64,000 bases of DNA from Macrostomum hystrix (GCA_950097015.1 CATNEN010000034.1:3138501-3202500), one strand, 5' to 3'. Shown: positions 25,701 to 34,799, counted from the stretch's first letter. Program-made: numbers and translations. The notes: generated by a model from the sequence alone, not told the origin.

Positions 25701-28475
25701 CAGACCCATCCCTGTTAGATAGACCTATCCCCTGTTAGACAGACCTATTACCTGTTAGACAGACGTATTCCCTGTTAGACAGACCCATCCCCTGTTAGAC
25801 AGACCCATCCCCTGTTAGACAGACCTATTACCTGTTAGACAGACCCATCCCCTGTTAGACAAACCCATCCCCTGTTAGACAGACCCATCCCTGTTAGATA
25901 GACCTATCCCCTGTTAGACAGACCTATTACCTGTTAGACAGACGTATTCCCTGTTAGACAGACCCATCCCCTGTTAGACAGACCCATCCCCTGTTAGACA
26001 GACCTATTACCTGTTAGACAGACCCATCCCCTGTTAGACAAACCCATCCCCTGTTAGACAGACCCATCCCCTGTTAGACAAACCCATCCCCTGTTAGACA
26101 GACCCATCCCCTGTTAGACAAACCCATTCCCTGTTAGACAGACCCATCCCCTGTTAGACAAACCCATTCCCTGTTAGACAGACCCATCCCTGTTAGACAG
26201 ACCCATCCCCTGTTAGACAGACCCATCCCCTGTTAGACAGACCTATTACCTGTTAGACAGACCCATCCCCTGTTAGACAGACCCATCCCTGTTAGACAGA
26301 CCCATCCCCTGTTAGACAGACACATCCCTGTTAGATAGAGCTATCCCCTGTTAGACAGACCCATCCCCTGTTAGACAGACCTATTACCTGTTAGACAGAC
26401 GTATTCCCTGTTAGACAGACCCATCCCCTGTTAGACAGACCCATCCCCTGTTAGACAGACCCATCCCCTGTTAGATAGACCTATCCCCTGTTTGACAGAC
26501 CTATTACCTGTTAGACAGACCCATCCCCTGTTAGACAGACCTATCCCCTGTTAGACAGACCCATCCCCTGTTAGACAGACCCATCCCCTGTTAGACAGAC
26601 CAATCCCCTGTTAGATAGACCTATCCCCTGTTAGACAGACCTATTTACTGTTAGACAAACCCATCTCTTGCTAGAAGAACCTATTAACCTGTTAGACAAC
26701 CCAATTAACCTGTTAGACAAACCAATTAACCTGTTAGACAAACCAATTAACCTGTTAGGCAAACCAATGAACCTGTTAGACAAACCAATTAACCTGTTAG
26801 AAAGGCTTAAGAAAAAACGCAGTTGAACTGGTTAAAATATCAAACACGGCATACCAGGTCCAGTCACTAACAGCCGAGGCTTCAGTAGTTCAGCGGTGCT
26901 GGATCAAGCTCCTCCCAGGCCGTCAGAATCTCCCGGCGACGTCGGCGAAGGACGTCCTCGAAGTCAGCCGGCGTTGGCGCCGATTTTCGGCAGCCTCGGC
27001 GGCCTTGCAGTCCTGGCTCTGCTGACGTTGCTGGCTTTTCTAGCCGGCTGTCGGTTTTATCGTCGAAAACGTCAACGTTGGACGATTCGGAGATTGGCTG
27101 GCGGCCGCGACGGCGGCAAACAGACGGCAGCGGAGCTGACAGCTGGTGATTGTGGCGGCTCCATGGACATTCCGCTGACCCGACTGCGGTGAGAGCTGAT
27201 ACAGGAGATGCTGACAATCTTTTTCACTTTTGAGATAATTCCAATGCCTAATTTGAAAAGTTTTAATGCTCTAATTAGGATTATTATAATGCGCTAATTA
27301 AGATAATTCCAATGCGCTTATTGGGATATTTCTAATGTGCTAATTGTGCTGATTCTAATGCGCTAATTGGCTAACTACACAGCTTTGGCGAGGAGCTTGG
27401 CGACTGGTGCTTCGGCCGGGCCTACCGCGGCGAGCTGATCGGCCTGCATTCGGCCAGCTCGCTGACGCCCGTGGCCATCCGCTGCCTGCGGGCCGGCGCT
27501 GACGCAGCCACCAGACGTCGCTTTCTGGCCGAATTCCACGCAATGGCCGAGGTCACGTCGGCGGGCGGCCATCCGAATCTGGTCCGGCTGCTGGGCGCCT
27601 CGTTGAGCCAGACGCCCTCGTGCGTCGTCACGGAGCTGGCCGCTGGGCGCGACCTGCACGAACTCCTCGTTGAAGCACGAGACAACAAAAACGCGGCGAC
27701 GTCCGCGGAGGAGGCCTACGACTGCGACGCCACCGAGCCGACATCCTGGCGGCTGCTCAGCCAGCACCAGATGCTGCACGCCGCCGCACAGGTGGCCTGC
27801 GCACTCGAGTACCTCGCCGACCGCGGCTTCGTCCATCGCGACGTCGCGGCCAGGAATGTCCAGGTGGACGCCGGCTTCGGCCACCTGCACTGCCGACTGG
27901 GCGATCTGGGCCAATGCCGGGACGCCTACTCGGCTGATTATTACCGGCTGCAGGTGTCACATGGCGGCGGCGGCGGCGGCGGCGGTGGCAGCTCTGGCAG
28001 CAGCGGCCGTCTGCCAATCCGCTGGATGCCGCCCGAGGCCATCCTGTTTGGCAGTTATTCGCCGCAGAGCGACGCCTACAGCCTGGGCGTCCTGCTCTGG
28101 GAGATCTGGTCGCTTGGCGCACAGCCATACAGCGGCCGCAGCAACAGCGCCGCCATCGATTTAATCAGGGCCAGGCGACTGTTGGCCTGCCCGGCCGAAT
28201 GTCCCGCCAGACTTTACGGCCTGATGCTGGGCCTGTGGGCGGATCCTGCGGCTGCCAGGCTGTCTGCGGGCAATGTTCGAGAGCAGTTGCGGCTGTGGCA
28301 CGCCGAGGAGCTGGCGATGCTGACGCCGATGCAGCCGCAGCCTCCGCTGACACCCGCAGGCGCGTCATCTTCGTCGGCGTCGTCTGCTTGTCTGATGCCG
28401 CCGCCACCACAGAAGCAGCAGCCACCTCAGCCGCCGATGTTTTCGTCCGGTTTTAGTACCTTCTTTCCGTATTGA
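16794..28475 (+). CDS. ROR: ROR-family receptor tyrosine kinase (7 exons)
   Basis: Exons 16794-16906, 19526-19741, 22362-22669, 24442-24720, 24869-25141, 26858-27188 and 27383-28475 join in phase into 870 codons. Order of parts: signal peptide (1 to about 21); one Ig domain (Cys75, Trp87, DAGQYSC ending at Cys126); Frizzled-type cysteine-rich domain (177 to about 324); a short divergent kringle (340-392, keeping PWCYVDP); TM helix 439-461; kinase domain about 508-812; Pro/Ser/Gln tail. This Ig-Fz-kringle-kinase order is diagnostic of ROR, a Wnt co-receptor at the plasma membrane. ROR hallmarks in the kinase: EELGDWCFG loop, DLG for DFG (681-683), YSADYYR, LPIRWMPPEAI. The catalytic-loop HRD is present (Asp660), but the beta-3 VAIK lysine reads Arg540, so catalysis is doubtful. 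A Gly/Ser run (701 to about 715) sits in the activation loop. The exon 2 acceptor is the least certain; a downstream AG near 19577 is the alternative. Poly(A) signal AATAAA at 28564. Confidence 0.88.
17123..18494 (+). mobile_element. Intact mariner-type transposon in ROR intron 1
   Basis: A 1,372-bp element whose ends carry a 24-bp perfect inverted repeat (17126-17149 and 18468-18491, beginning CGGGTGTCCGGAAAGTC). It is flanked by TA at 17121-17122 and 18495-18496, the standard Tc1/mariner target duplication. It holds one uninterrupted transposase gene in the same direction as ROR. Being intronic, it should be spliced out of ROR mRNA. Confidence 0.93.
17371..18420 (+). CDS. Mariner transposase (DD34D)
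   Basis: 349 codons, full length for a mariner transposase. The N-terminal half holds a paired helix-turn-helix DNA-binding region, including the SVRDLADFMEVGKSTVHEIL stretch. The catalytic triad is visible: Asp157 in EDETWV, Asp252 in WDNARPH, and Asp287 in SPDFNLCDRFF, with 34 residues between the last two, the mariner spacing. The enzyme cuts and rejoins the element at its terminal repeats. No stop, frameshift or missing catalytic residue is seen, so it may be active or only recently silenced. The third block reads SPYSPDFNLCD, diverged from the more common SPDLAPSD. Confidence 0.93.
   Translation: MDEFQAYAYTRYKLGISAPDCHGELLKVHGDVAPGLSLVYRWYTRFRDESYPLAQAARTGRPRSTRTPELIETCRNLVKEDPKVSVRDLADFMEVGKSTVHEILTEDLQLRNVSAVWVPHVLSEENKVARVNCAKQIRRIFHTEGMTSFCNKYVVEDETWVYLKNTGTRQNNRCWLGQGDHRPQVVRHSVGDPKTMLVVAFTPSKRFSIMSTAPKQTVDANRIVEFVRHTGDLWRSLRSQPIHLSEVLWQWDNARPHVAQPVQQYMETRGVQLLFQSPYSPDFNLCDRFFFNWLKSDFSKREFSSHDEVREAALQWARGLDANCLKREVLRLVEHCQAVIDFRGNYITD
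18497..19088. mobile_element. MITE-like element with about 100-bp inverted repeats
   Basis: The left end (18497 on: GTTGGCTATTCGTACGGTA) and the right end (to 19088: CGTACGAATAGCCAC) are imperfect inverted repeats for about 80-110 bp, sharing for instance ATGAATAAAACTGATGCTAT. TA flanks both ends (18495-18496 and 19089-19090). The 592-bp element is AT-rich and has no transposase, hence non-autonomous. Its left TA is the right TA of the mariner element. Confidence 0.75.
19824..22205. repeat. 24-bp minisatellite, family II, in ROR intron 2
   Basis: About 99 copies of a 24-bp unit containing AGCTAGAATCGCAGCAGG and ending AAACAA. Frequent variants are ATCACAGC, AAACACAGC and AAACGAAG. Because 24 is a multiple of three, frames of 600-800 codons stay open on both strands; they are not genes. 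The reverse complement matches the array at 35598-37302 at about 20 of 24 positions. Confidence 0.95.
22745..23245. repeat. Degenerate 16-bp repeat in ROR intron 3
   Basis: About 31 diverged copies of a 16-bp unit GAATTCGTCGATTCTG (EcoRI-site bearing). Much more diverged than neighbouring arrays, suggesting an older array. Confidence 0.88.
23298..23450. repeat. Palindromic tRNA-like element in ROR intron 3
   Basis: Two arms of about 42 bases in inverted orientation (23300-23342 and 23408-23450), matching at about four-fifths of positions. Each carries a B-box-like core: GAGTTCGAACC on the plus strand in the left arm, CAGTTCAAATC on the minus strand in the right arm. Both arms begin GCACAGATTTGA. 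The spacer is 65 bases. Confidence 0.6.
24015..24412. repeat. 75-bp minisatellite in ROR intron 3
   Basis: About five copies of a 75-bp unit that includes CAATGTACACTCTATGCGTC and CTGGCGTGGGGTGGTTG. The first copy is the most diverged. A 142-codon frame runs through it (25 codons per unit) but stops just before ROR exon 4, and the exon has its own acceptor at 24440-24441. Confidence 0.92.
25197..26800. repeat. 20-bp minisatellite in ROR intron 5
   Basis: About 80 copies of GACAGACCCATCCCCTGTTA with variants lacking one C, or with AAACCC, CTATTACC and GTATTCC. It fills most of the intron between the kringle exon and the transmembrane exon, up to 58 bases before the acceptor of exon 6. Confidence 0.95.
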
Positions 28476-28766
28476 AATGTGAAAAACTTCGGACGTAGGA
28501 AGAGAAGTGGAGCCATAAAACCGTTGTATCGATTTTTTAACTGAGGTACCGCACAGGCAACACAATAAATACAGTGCGTAATGTAGTTACCTTCTACTAA
28601 AAAAATTGCTTGTTGGTTTTCATCTTTTCAAAATGTTAAAACAGGCAAGCTCAGATATAAAGAATGAGTCGACCTCACAAAAACTTCTCAAAATATATAA
28701 TAAACTTAGAAAATTTAGGAACATGATTGACGAGGCCTTAAAATTATATGATAAGCGAGATAGATC
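28476..28766. other. 3' UTR and downstream flank of ROR
   Basis: AT-rich; includes the likely ROR 3' UTR and poly(A) signal. No other gene seen. Confidence 0.45.
28564..28569 (+). terminator. Poly(A) signal of ROR
   Basis: AATAAA lies 89 bases after the ROR stop codon, the usual position for a cleavage/polyadenylation signal. Confidence 0.6.
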
Positions 28767-29012
28767 TCAAGGGGTTTGAGTGGCAGAGCGGTCTAACGCA
28801 CCAAGGTCCCTAAGCTCGATTCCGCGCGGCGAGGCCACATTCATTTGGGGCGCAGCCGCCGAGCGAAGGCTTGGGGGCTTGTCGTGCAATTTAAGCCCTT
28901 GAGGCCCAACCTCCAAGGTACAGTGAGAGTGTACACACCTGTGTGAGTGTGTGCTCAGGAGTCAGCGAAATGGGGCAGAATGGGTCTAGTTTCAACTACA
29001 ATAATAATATTA
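28767..29012 (+). mobile_element. tRNA-Leu-derived SINE, copy 1
   Basis: The head reads like a leucine tRNA: GTTTGAGTGGCAGAGCGGTC contains an A box (TGGCAGAGCGG, 28781-28791), followed by a B box (GCTCGATTCC, 28814-28823). A body of about 190 bp follows (TTCATTTGGGGCGCAGCCGC; later TGTGTGCTCAGGAGTCAGCG). A second copy lies at 43086-43345. Such elements are transcribed by RNA polymerase III and moved by LINE proteins. An intact tRNA gene is excluded because no acceptor stem closes. Confidence 0.75.
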
Positions 29013-29206
29013 ACCAAAGAAATGAGATCTTACATTCTAAGTCCTCAGATTTTCTTATTCGTAGCTTTTTAGGGTTCGATAACGTCTTTTTCGGTGTACA
29101 AGTGAACTCAGATTTATAAAAGACAATCAATAAAGCATTTTTAACAAGCAAATTTGTATTAAGTGCCAATAATTAGGTGGAGATTTCACTCCATTCTTTA
29201 AAAAGT

Positions 29207-29212
29207 TTTATT
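29207..29212 (-). terminator. Poly(A) signal of NPF-like gene A
   Basis: Minus-strand AATAAA lies 47 bases past the stop codon of the two-copy NPF-like precursor. Confidence 0.5.
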
Positions 29213-29258
29213 TAGATATATCAAACAATGGTCTCTTGAAAATAGTATAGTTAACCTG

Positions 29259-29555
29259 TTAACGCTTGCCAAACCTTGGCCTACTCATAGCGTGAAGGTA
29301 CTGATTGAGGTTTTTGATGTACTGGGCGGTAGCGGCGGCCTGGTTGTCATGGTAACCCGATGCCTCATTGCGCTTGCCAAACCTGGGTCGGCTAACGGAC
29401 TGGAAGTATTGATTAAGGTAGGCCAGGTAGTCCGACACGTCATCAGCCGAGTGGAATTCCTTCGGTGAGTTGTCAGGAATTTCGGCCATAGACTTTAACT
29501 GGGCCGGGGCAATAAGCGGCATGATTAGCAAAATCCAGTTGAAAATTTGAAGCAT
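29259..29555 (-). CDS. npf: Neuropeptide-F-like precursor A, two peptide copies
   Basis: A single uninterrupted exon of 98 codons. Residues 1 to about 22 are a signal peptide (MLQIFNWILLIMPLIAPAQL). Two peptides follow, each ending SRPRF-Gly-Lys-Arg (RPRFGKR at 56-62 and 92-98): the Gly donates the C-terminal amide and Lys-Arg is the cleavage site. Before each RPRF lies the helix typical of the NPY/NPF family (YLAYLNQYFQSVS; YIKNLNQYLHAMS). NPFs are secreted neuropeptides acting on NPY-like GPCRs, in known animals regulating feeding and reproduction. Ordinary NPF precursors have one copy, a C-terminal flanking peptide and an intron in the RxRF region; here there are two copies, no flanking peptide (the stop follows the last Arg) and no intron. 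TATAAATA lies at 29656-29663. Homologous to the gene at 34093-34503. Confidence 0.88.
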   Translation of the reverse strand: MLQIFNWILLIMPLIAPAQLKSMAEIPDNSPKEFHSADDVSDYLAYLNQYFQSVSRPRFGKRNEASGYHDNQAAATAQYIKNLNQYLHAMSRPRFGKR

Positions 29556-29655
29556 ACTGCGGCCTTCTTATTGTGCTAACTTTCTTACTTGATTAACTTT
29601 TCGTCCAGTTTGGCTGCTATGAATGATTCTAGCTTGAATCAACACTAGCTATCTA

Positions 29656-29663
29656 TATTTATA
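29656..29663 (-). promoter_or_regulatory. TATA box of NPF-like gene A
   Basis: Minus-strand TATAAATA, 101 bases upstream of the start codon. Confidence 0.55.
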
Positions 29664-29839
29664 CTGGGGCGTCAGCTCTCTGTCTCAAACCTGTATCTCA
29701 TACCAATATTTTCATATCCTCTGATTGGACAAATATACACTTACACAGTCAAGAGTGTGTTCCCACTACTCGGTCCCTCTCACAGATGGTCGTGACGAAG
29801 TTCTAGATCGAAACCATACCTGTCTGAGCTAAATTCTTG

Positions 29840-30008
29840 ACCCCGGGTGTGGGACGGCAGAGACACCCGGGTGTGGGACGGCAGAGACACCCGGGTGTGG
29901 GACGGCAGAGACACCCGGGTGTGGGACGGCAGAGACACCCGGGTGTGGGACGGCAGAGACACCCGGGTGTGGGATGGCAGAGACACCCGGGTGTGGGAGG
30001 GCAGATAA
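29840..30008. repeat. 24-bp minisatellite, founder block
   Basis: About seven copies of a 24-bp unit built around the palindrome ACACCCGGGTGT followed by GGGACGGCAGAG. It passes directly into the 46-bp array. Confidence 0.9.
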
Positions 30009-31135
30009 GAAATCTCACTAGATTCTAGACACCCGGGTGTGGCATGGCAGATAAGAAATCTCACTAGATTCTAGACACCCGGGTGTGGCATGGCAGATAA
30101 GAAATCTCACTAGATTCTAGACACCTGGGTGTGGCATGGCAGATAAGAAATCTCACTAGATTCTAGACACCCGGGTGTGGCATGGCAGATAAGAAATCTC
30201 ACTAGATTCTAGACACCCGGGTGTGGCATGGCAGATAAGAAATCTCACTAGATTCTAGACACCCGGGTGTGGGATGGCAGATAAGAAATCTCACTAGATT
30301 CTAGACACCCGGGTGTGGCATGGCAGATAAGAAATCTCACTAGATTCTAGACACCTGGGTGTGGCATGGCAGATAAGAAATCTCACTAGATTCTAGACAC
30401 CTGGGTGTGGCATGGCAGATAAGAAATCTCACTAGATTCTAGACACCCGGGTGTGGGAGGGCAGATAAGAAATCTCACTAGATTCTAGACACCCGGGTGT
30501 GGCATGGAAGATAAGAAATCTCACTAGATTCTAGACACCCGGGTGTGGGATGGCAGATAATAAATCTCACTAGATTCTAGACACCCGGGTGTGGGATGGC
30601 AGGTAAGAAATCTCACTAGATTCTAGACACCCGGGTGTGGGATGGCAGGTAAGAAATCTCACTAGATTCTAGACACCCGGGTGTAGCATGGAAGATAAGA
30701 AATCTCACTAGATTCTAGACACCCGGGTGTGGCATGGCAGATAAGAAATCTCACTAGATTCTAGACACCCGGGTGTGGCATGGCAGATAAGAAATCTCAC
30801 TAGATTCTAGACACCCGGGTGTGGCATGGCAGATAAGAAATCTCACTAGATTCTAGACACCTGGGTGTGGCATGGCAGATAAGAAATCTCACTAGATTCT
30901 AGACACCCGGGTGTGGGATGGCAGATAATAAATCTCACTAGATTCTAGACACCCGGGTGAAGGATGGCAGATAAGAAATCTCACTAGATTCTAGACAGCC
31001 GGGTGTGGCATGGCAGATAAGAAATCTCACTAGATTCTAGACACCCGGGAGTGGGATGGCAGATAATAAATCTCACTAGATTCTAGACACCCGGGAGTGG
31101 GATGGCAGATAATAAATCTCACTAGATTTTAGACA
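30009..31135. repeat. 46-bp minisatellite derived from the 24-bp block
   Basis: About 24 copies of a 46-bp unit that keeps the ACACCCGGGTGTGG(C/G)ATGGCAG core of the preceding 24-bp repeat but adds ATAAGAAATCTCACTAGATT and CTAG. Each unit bears a CCCGGG palindrome. The last copies are diverged (CCCGGGAGTGG). Confidence 0.92.
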
Positions 31136-31583
31136 CCTAAATCTAGGTGTTGCTAGGTGTTGCTTTGCTCTATAAACTACTGATAGTAGAATGCAGATGA
31201 AAATTAGCATTATCTTCACCGCCATTTCAAGTGACGTTAATGCATTGCGAAATCAGAAGCTTAACGGAATACAAGGTGCAGCTGGAAAGCTTTGATATGG
31301 ACAATGAGGCATTAGCTGACATCAGGTATTGAGATTTGTTGAACCATTCTCTAGCTTTTTAATTTTAATCAAAATCGGAGTACTTTTTTAAGGTGGTTTG
31401 AGCTGACACCTCTGTCACGAACGCCTTTCTCATTGCGGTTAAATTTCTTGCTACAATTTAGAAGAAATTTAAGCTACCTAGTAAAGCAAAATGTTACCGA
31501 TAGACTGAAGGGAGTCATAAAATGAAAATAAGAAAGAGAAAAGTGCTTTCGAATGAACAGCAGCTTCGGCAGTTTTAGCTGCA
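31136..31583. other. Spacer between arrays in the NPF cluster
   Basis: AT-rich spacer; no exon recognised on either strand. Confidence 0.4.
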
Positions 31584-33464
31584 GAAGCGGCAGCAGTAAA
31601 AGCAGATTATCAACACAAACAGCAGCAGTGAAAGCAGATTATCAACACAAACAGCAGCAGTGAAAGCAGATTATCAACACAAACAGCAGCAGTAAAAGCA
31701 GATTATCAACACAAACAGCAGCAGTGAAAGCAGATTATCAACACAAACAGCAGCAGTAAAAGCAGATTATCAACACAAACAGCAGCAGTGAAAGCAGATT
31801 ATCAACACAAACAGCAGCAGTAAAAGCAGATTATCAACACAAACAGAAGCAGTAAATGCAGATTATCAACACAAACAGCAGCAGAAAAAGCAGATTATCA
31901 ACACAAACAGCAGCAGTAAAAGCAGATTATCAACACAAACAGCAGCAGTGAAAGCAGATTATCAACACAAACAGCAGCAGTAAAAGCAGATTATCAACAC
32001 AAACAGCAGCAGTGAAAGCAGATTATCAACACAAACAGCAGCAGTAAAAGCAGATTATCAACACAAACAGAAGCAGTAAATGCAGATTATCAACACAAAC
32101 AGCAGCAGAAAAAGCAGATTATCAACACAAACAGCAGCAGTAAAAGCAGATTATCAACACAAACAGCAGCAGTAAAAGCAGATTATCAACACAAACAGCA
32201 GCAGTAAAAGCAGATTATCAACACAAACAGCAGCAGTAAAAGCAGATTATCAACACAAACAGCAGCAGTAAAAGCAGATTATCAACACAAACAGCAGCAG
32301 TAAAAGCAGATTATCAACACAAACAGCAGCAGTGAAAGCAGATTATCAACACAAACAGCAGCAGTAAAAGCAGATTATCAACACAAACAGCAGCAGTAAA
32401 AGCAGATTATCAACACAAACAGCAGCAGTAAAAGCAGATTATCAACACAAACAGCAGCAGTAAAAGCAGATTATCAACACAAACAGCAGCAGTGAAAGCA
32501 GATTATCAACACAAACAGCAGCAGTGAAAGCAGATTATCAACACAAACAGCAGCAGTGAAAGCAGATTATCAACACAAACAGCAGCAGTGAAAGCAGATT
32601 ATCAACACAAACAGCAGCAGTGAAAGCAGATTATCAACACAAACAGCAGCAGTAAAAGCAGATTATCAACACAAACAGCAGCAGTGAAAGCAGATTATCA
32701 ACACAAACAGCAGCAGTAAAAGCAGATTATCAACACAAACAGCAGCAGTGAAAGCAGATTATCAACACAAACAGCAGCAGTAAAAGCAGATTATCAACAC
32801 AAACAGAAGCAGTAAATGCAGATTATCAACACAAACAGCAGCAGAAAAAGCAGATTATCAACACAAACAGCAGCAGTAAAAGCAGATTATCAACACAAAC
32901 AGCAGCAGTGAAAGCAGATTATCAACACAAACAGCAGCAGTGAAAGCAGATTATCAACACAAACAGCAGCAGTAAAAGCAGATTATCAACACAAACAGCA
33001 GCAGTGAAAGCAGATTATCAACACAAACAGCAGCAGTAAAAGCAGATTATCAACACAAACAGCAGCAGTGAAAGCAGATTATCAACACAAACAGCAGCAG
33101 TAAAAGCAGATTATCAACACAAACAGCAGCAGTAAAAGCAGATTATCAACACAAACAGCAGCAGTAAAAGCAGATTATCAACACAAACAGCAGCAGAAAA
33201 AGCAGATTATCAACACAAACAGCAGCAGTAAAAGCAGATTATCAACACAAACAGCAGCAGTAAAAGCAGATTATCAACACAAACAGCAGCAGTAAATGCA
33301 GATTATCAACACAAACAGCAGCAGTAAAAGCAGATTATCAACACAAACAGCAGCAGTAAAAGCAGATTATCAACACAAACAGCAGCAGTAAAAGCAGATT
33401 ATCAACACAAACAGCAGCAGTAAAAGCAGATTATCAACACAAACAGCAGCAGTAAAAGCAGATG
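31584..33464. repeat. 32-bp minisatellite between the NPF-like genes
   Basis: About 58 copies of a 32-bp unit containing GCAGATTATCAACACAAACA followed by GCAGCAGTAAAA or GCAGCAGTGAAA. Variants GAAGCAGTAAATG and GCAGAAAAAG recur in a fixed order, evidence of block duplications inside the array. Confidence 0.95.
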
Positions 33465-34092
33465 ATTTTCGACAGTGTTTCCTGCTATTGCTTGTAAGCT
33501 ATTGCAGTTTGATGTTGTAAAAAATAGGGGATAATTAACTGGCTTCAGACATCTCAGAACCTACAAGTAGTCAGGTTGTGTTCCAGCACCCCAAAGTAGG
33601 AAGGGACAACACTAATTTCCTTTCTTGGAAATAGAAACTTGGCTCTGATTATTATATTTTCTAAAAAAACTACTGTTTCCCGGACAAGGGCAGCGTTTGG
33701 CATCGAGTTATTTTTTAAACTGAATACTGTTAATTCAAGAAGGCACATATTTTAGTCGAAATCCTTTTTTTGTGAAATTATTCCCATAGCAGCTGTAGTT
33801 ACAAAAACAGCTCACAAGCTTTGAAAAGAAATAATTCAAAACATTGAAACAAAATTAGCATAACCGCATTATCCTGTGCTTCAAAATGTGCACTCAAACT
33901 ATTATACGAGCATATATTTGTCATCGTCAGAGCGAGAGACAGACAGATTTAAATCAGCTCAAAGCTCGCTTGATTTCTTGGGTCAGAAGAGACAGGTAGG
34001 GACAGGGCTCGCCAACACGACTTTCATCATTTCAAATTAAAAATTGTCCATCTATTATTTGATTTTCGCCTCTGAATCGTCGCTTAAAACAG
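33465..34092. other. Downstream flank of NPF-like gene B
   Basis: AT-rich. A weak AATAAT (plus ATTATT, about 34055-34060) beyond the NPF-like gene B stop could serve polyadenylation. The 64-codon open frame at 33554-33748 has no support. Confidence 0.4.
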
Positions 34093-34503
34093 TTAGTCGA
34101 AATGGTAGAGCCGCTTGCCGAAGCGAGGTCTGCTCATTGAGTGCAGGTACTGGTTGAGATTGTTGATGTACTCGGCCGCGGCGGCCGGCGTGTCGAAGGT
34201 CTTGCGCTTGCCGAAGCGGGGCCTGCTGACCGAGTGCAGGTACTGGTTGAGGCTCGTGACGTACTTGGCTGCGTCCGCGGGAGATCTGAAGTCGTAGGCG
34301 TAGGCGCCACCACCGGCGCGCTTACCGAATCGCGGCCGGCTAACGGAATGGAAGTACTGGTTCAGGTAGGCCAGGTAGTCGGCAACATCGTCGGCGGAGG
34401 TGAAGTCCTTGGATACCTCCTCGGGAGTCCGCGGCAGTGACTTGGTGTGGCCCAGGGCGAGGGCCGACAGAAGCAGAATTAGCAGGCTGGACAGTGGCGC
34501 CAT
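34093..34503 (-). CDS. npf: Neuropeptide-F-like precursor B, three peptide copies
   Basis: One intronless reading frame of 136 codons, started at the second Met (34503), because a clean signal peptide follows it (MAPLSSLLILLLSALALG). An in-frame Met at 34560 would place 19 charged residues in front. Three peptides end in RPRFGKR (56-62, 94-100, 125-131), each an amidation-plus-dibasic signal. Each carries the NPF helix motif (YLAYLNQYFHSVS, YVTSLNQYLHSVS, YINNLNQYLHSMS). Only six residues follow the last Lys-Arg. The first RPRFGKR sits at 56-62 exactly as in the gene at 29259-29555, so the two genes are paralogous; copy number then diverged (three against two). Secreted neuropeptides for NPY/NPF-type receptors are expected. 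The lack of any non-NPF spacer is unusual for the family. Confidence 0.9.
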   Translation of the reverse strand: MAPLSSLLILLLSALALGHTKSLPRTPEEVSKDFTSADDVADYLAYLNQYFHSVSRPRFGKRAGGGAYAYDFRSPADAAKYVTSLNQYLHSVSRPRFGKRKTFDTPAAAAEYINNLNQYLHSMSRPRFGKRLYHFD

Positions 34504-34593
34504 TTTTTCCGTGTTCCCGTCTTCGAATTCGATGCCAGCTCGCAAGCAAGGTCTGAGCAAGGAGGAAAGTCTGGGTTCTGCTGGGATCAGGCC

Positions 34594-34601
34594 GATTTAT
34601 A
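34594..34601 (-). promoter_or_regulatory. TATA box of NPF-like gene B
   Basis: Minus-strand TATAAATC, 91 bases upstream of the preferred start codon. The distance supports starting at 34503 rather than 34560, which would leave a much shorter leader. Confidence 0.5.
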
Positions 34602-34799
34602 GGGAGATCGAGGGAGGGGAAGTCGCTAGAAGTGTGTGGGCGTTAGAACTGCCTCACTACCTGTCTCCATCTGTGTTTCTCAGCTTCTGGATTGGCTGTG
34701 CTGCTTTCGGTAAATTTTTGTCCTCAACTTCAAGACGAGACTAAATGAAATTTGACTATTGAAATTCTTACTGTGTCATTTTCGGCTTCCTGTGTGACA

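Noticed and set aside
28767..28850. tRNA-Leu gene
   Set aside because: A and B boxes are present, but no acceptor stem closes and the sequence continues into a SINE body with a second copy at 43 kb.
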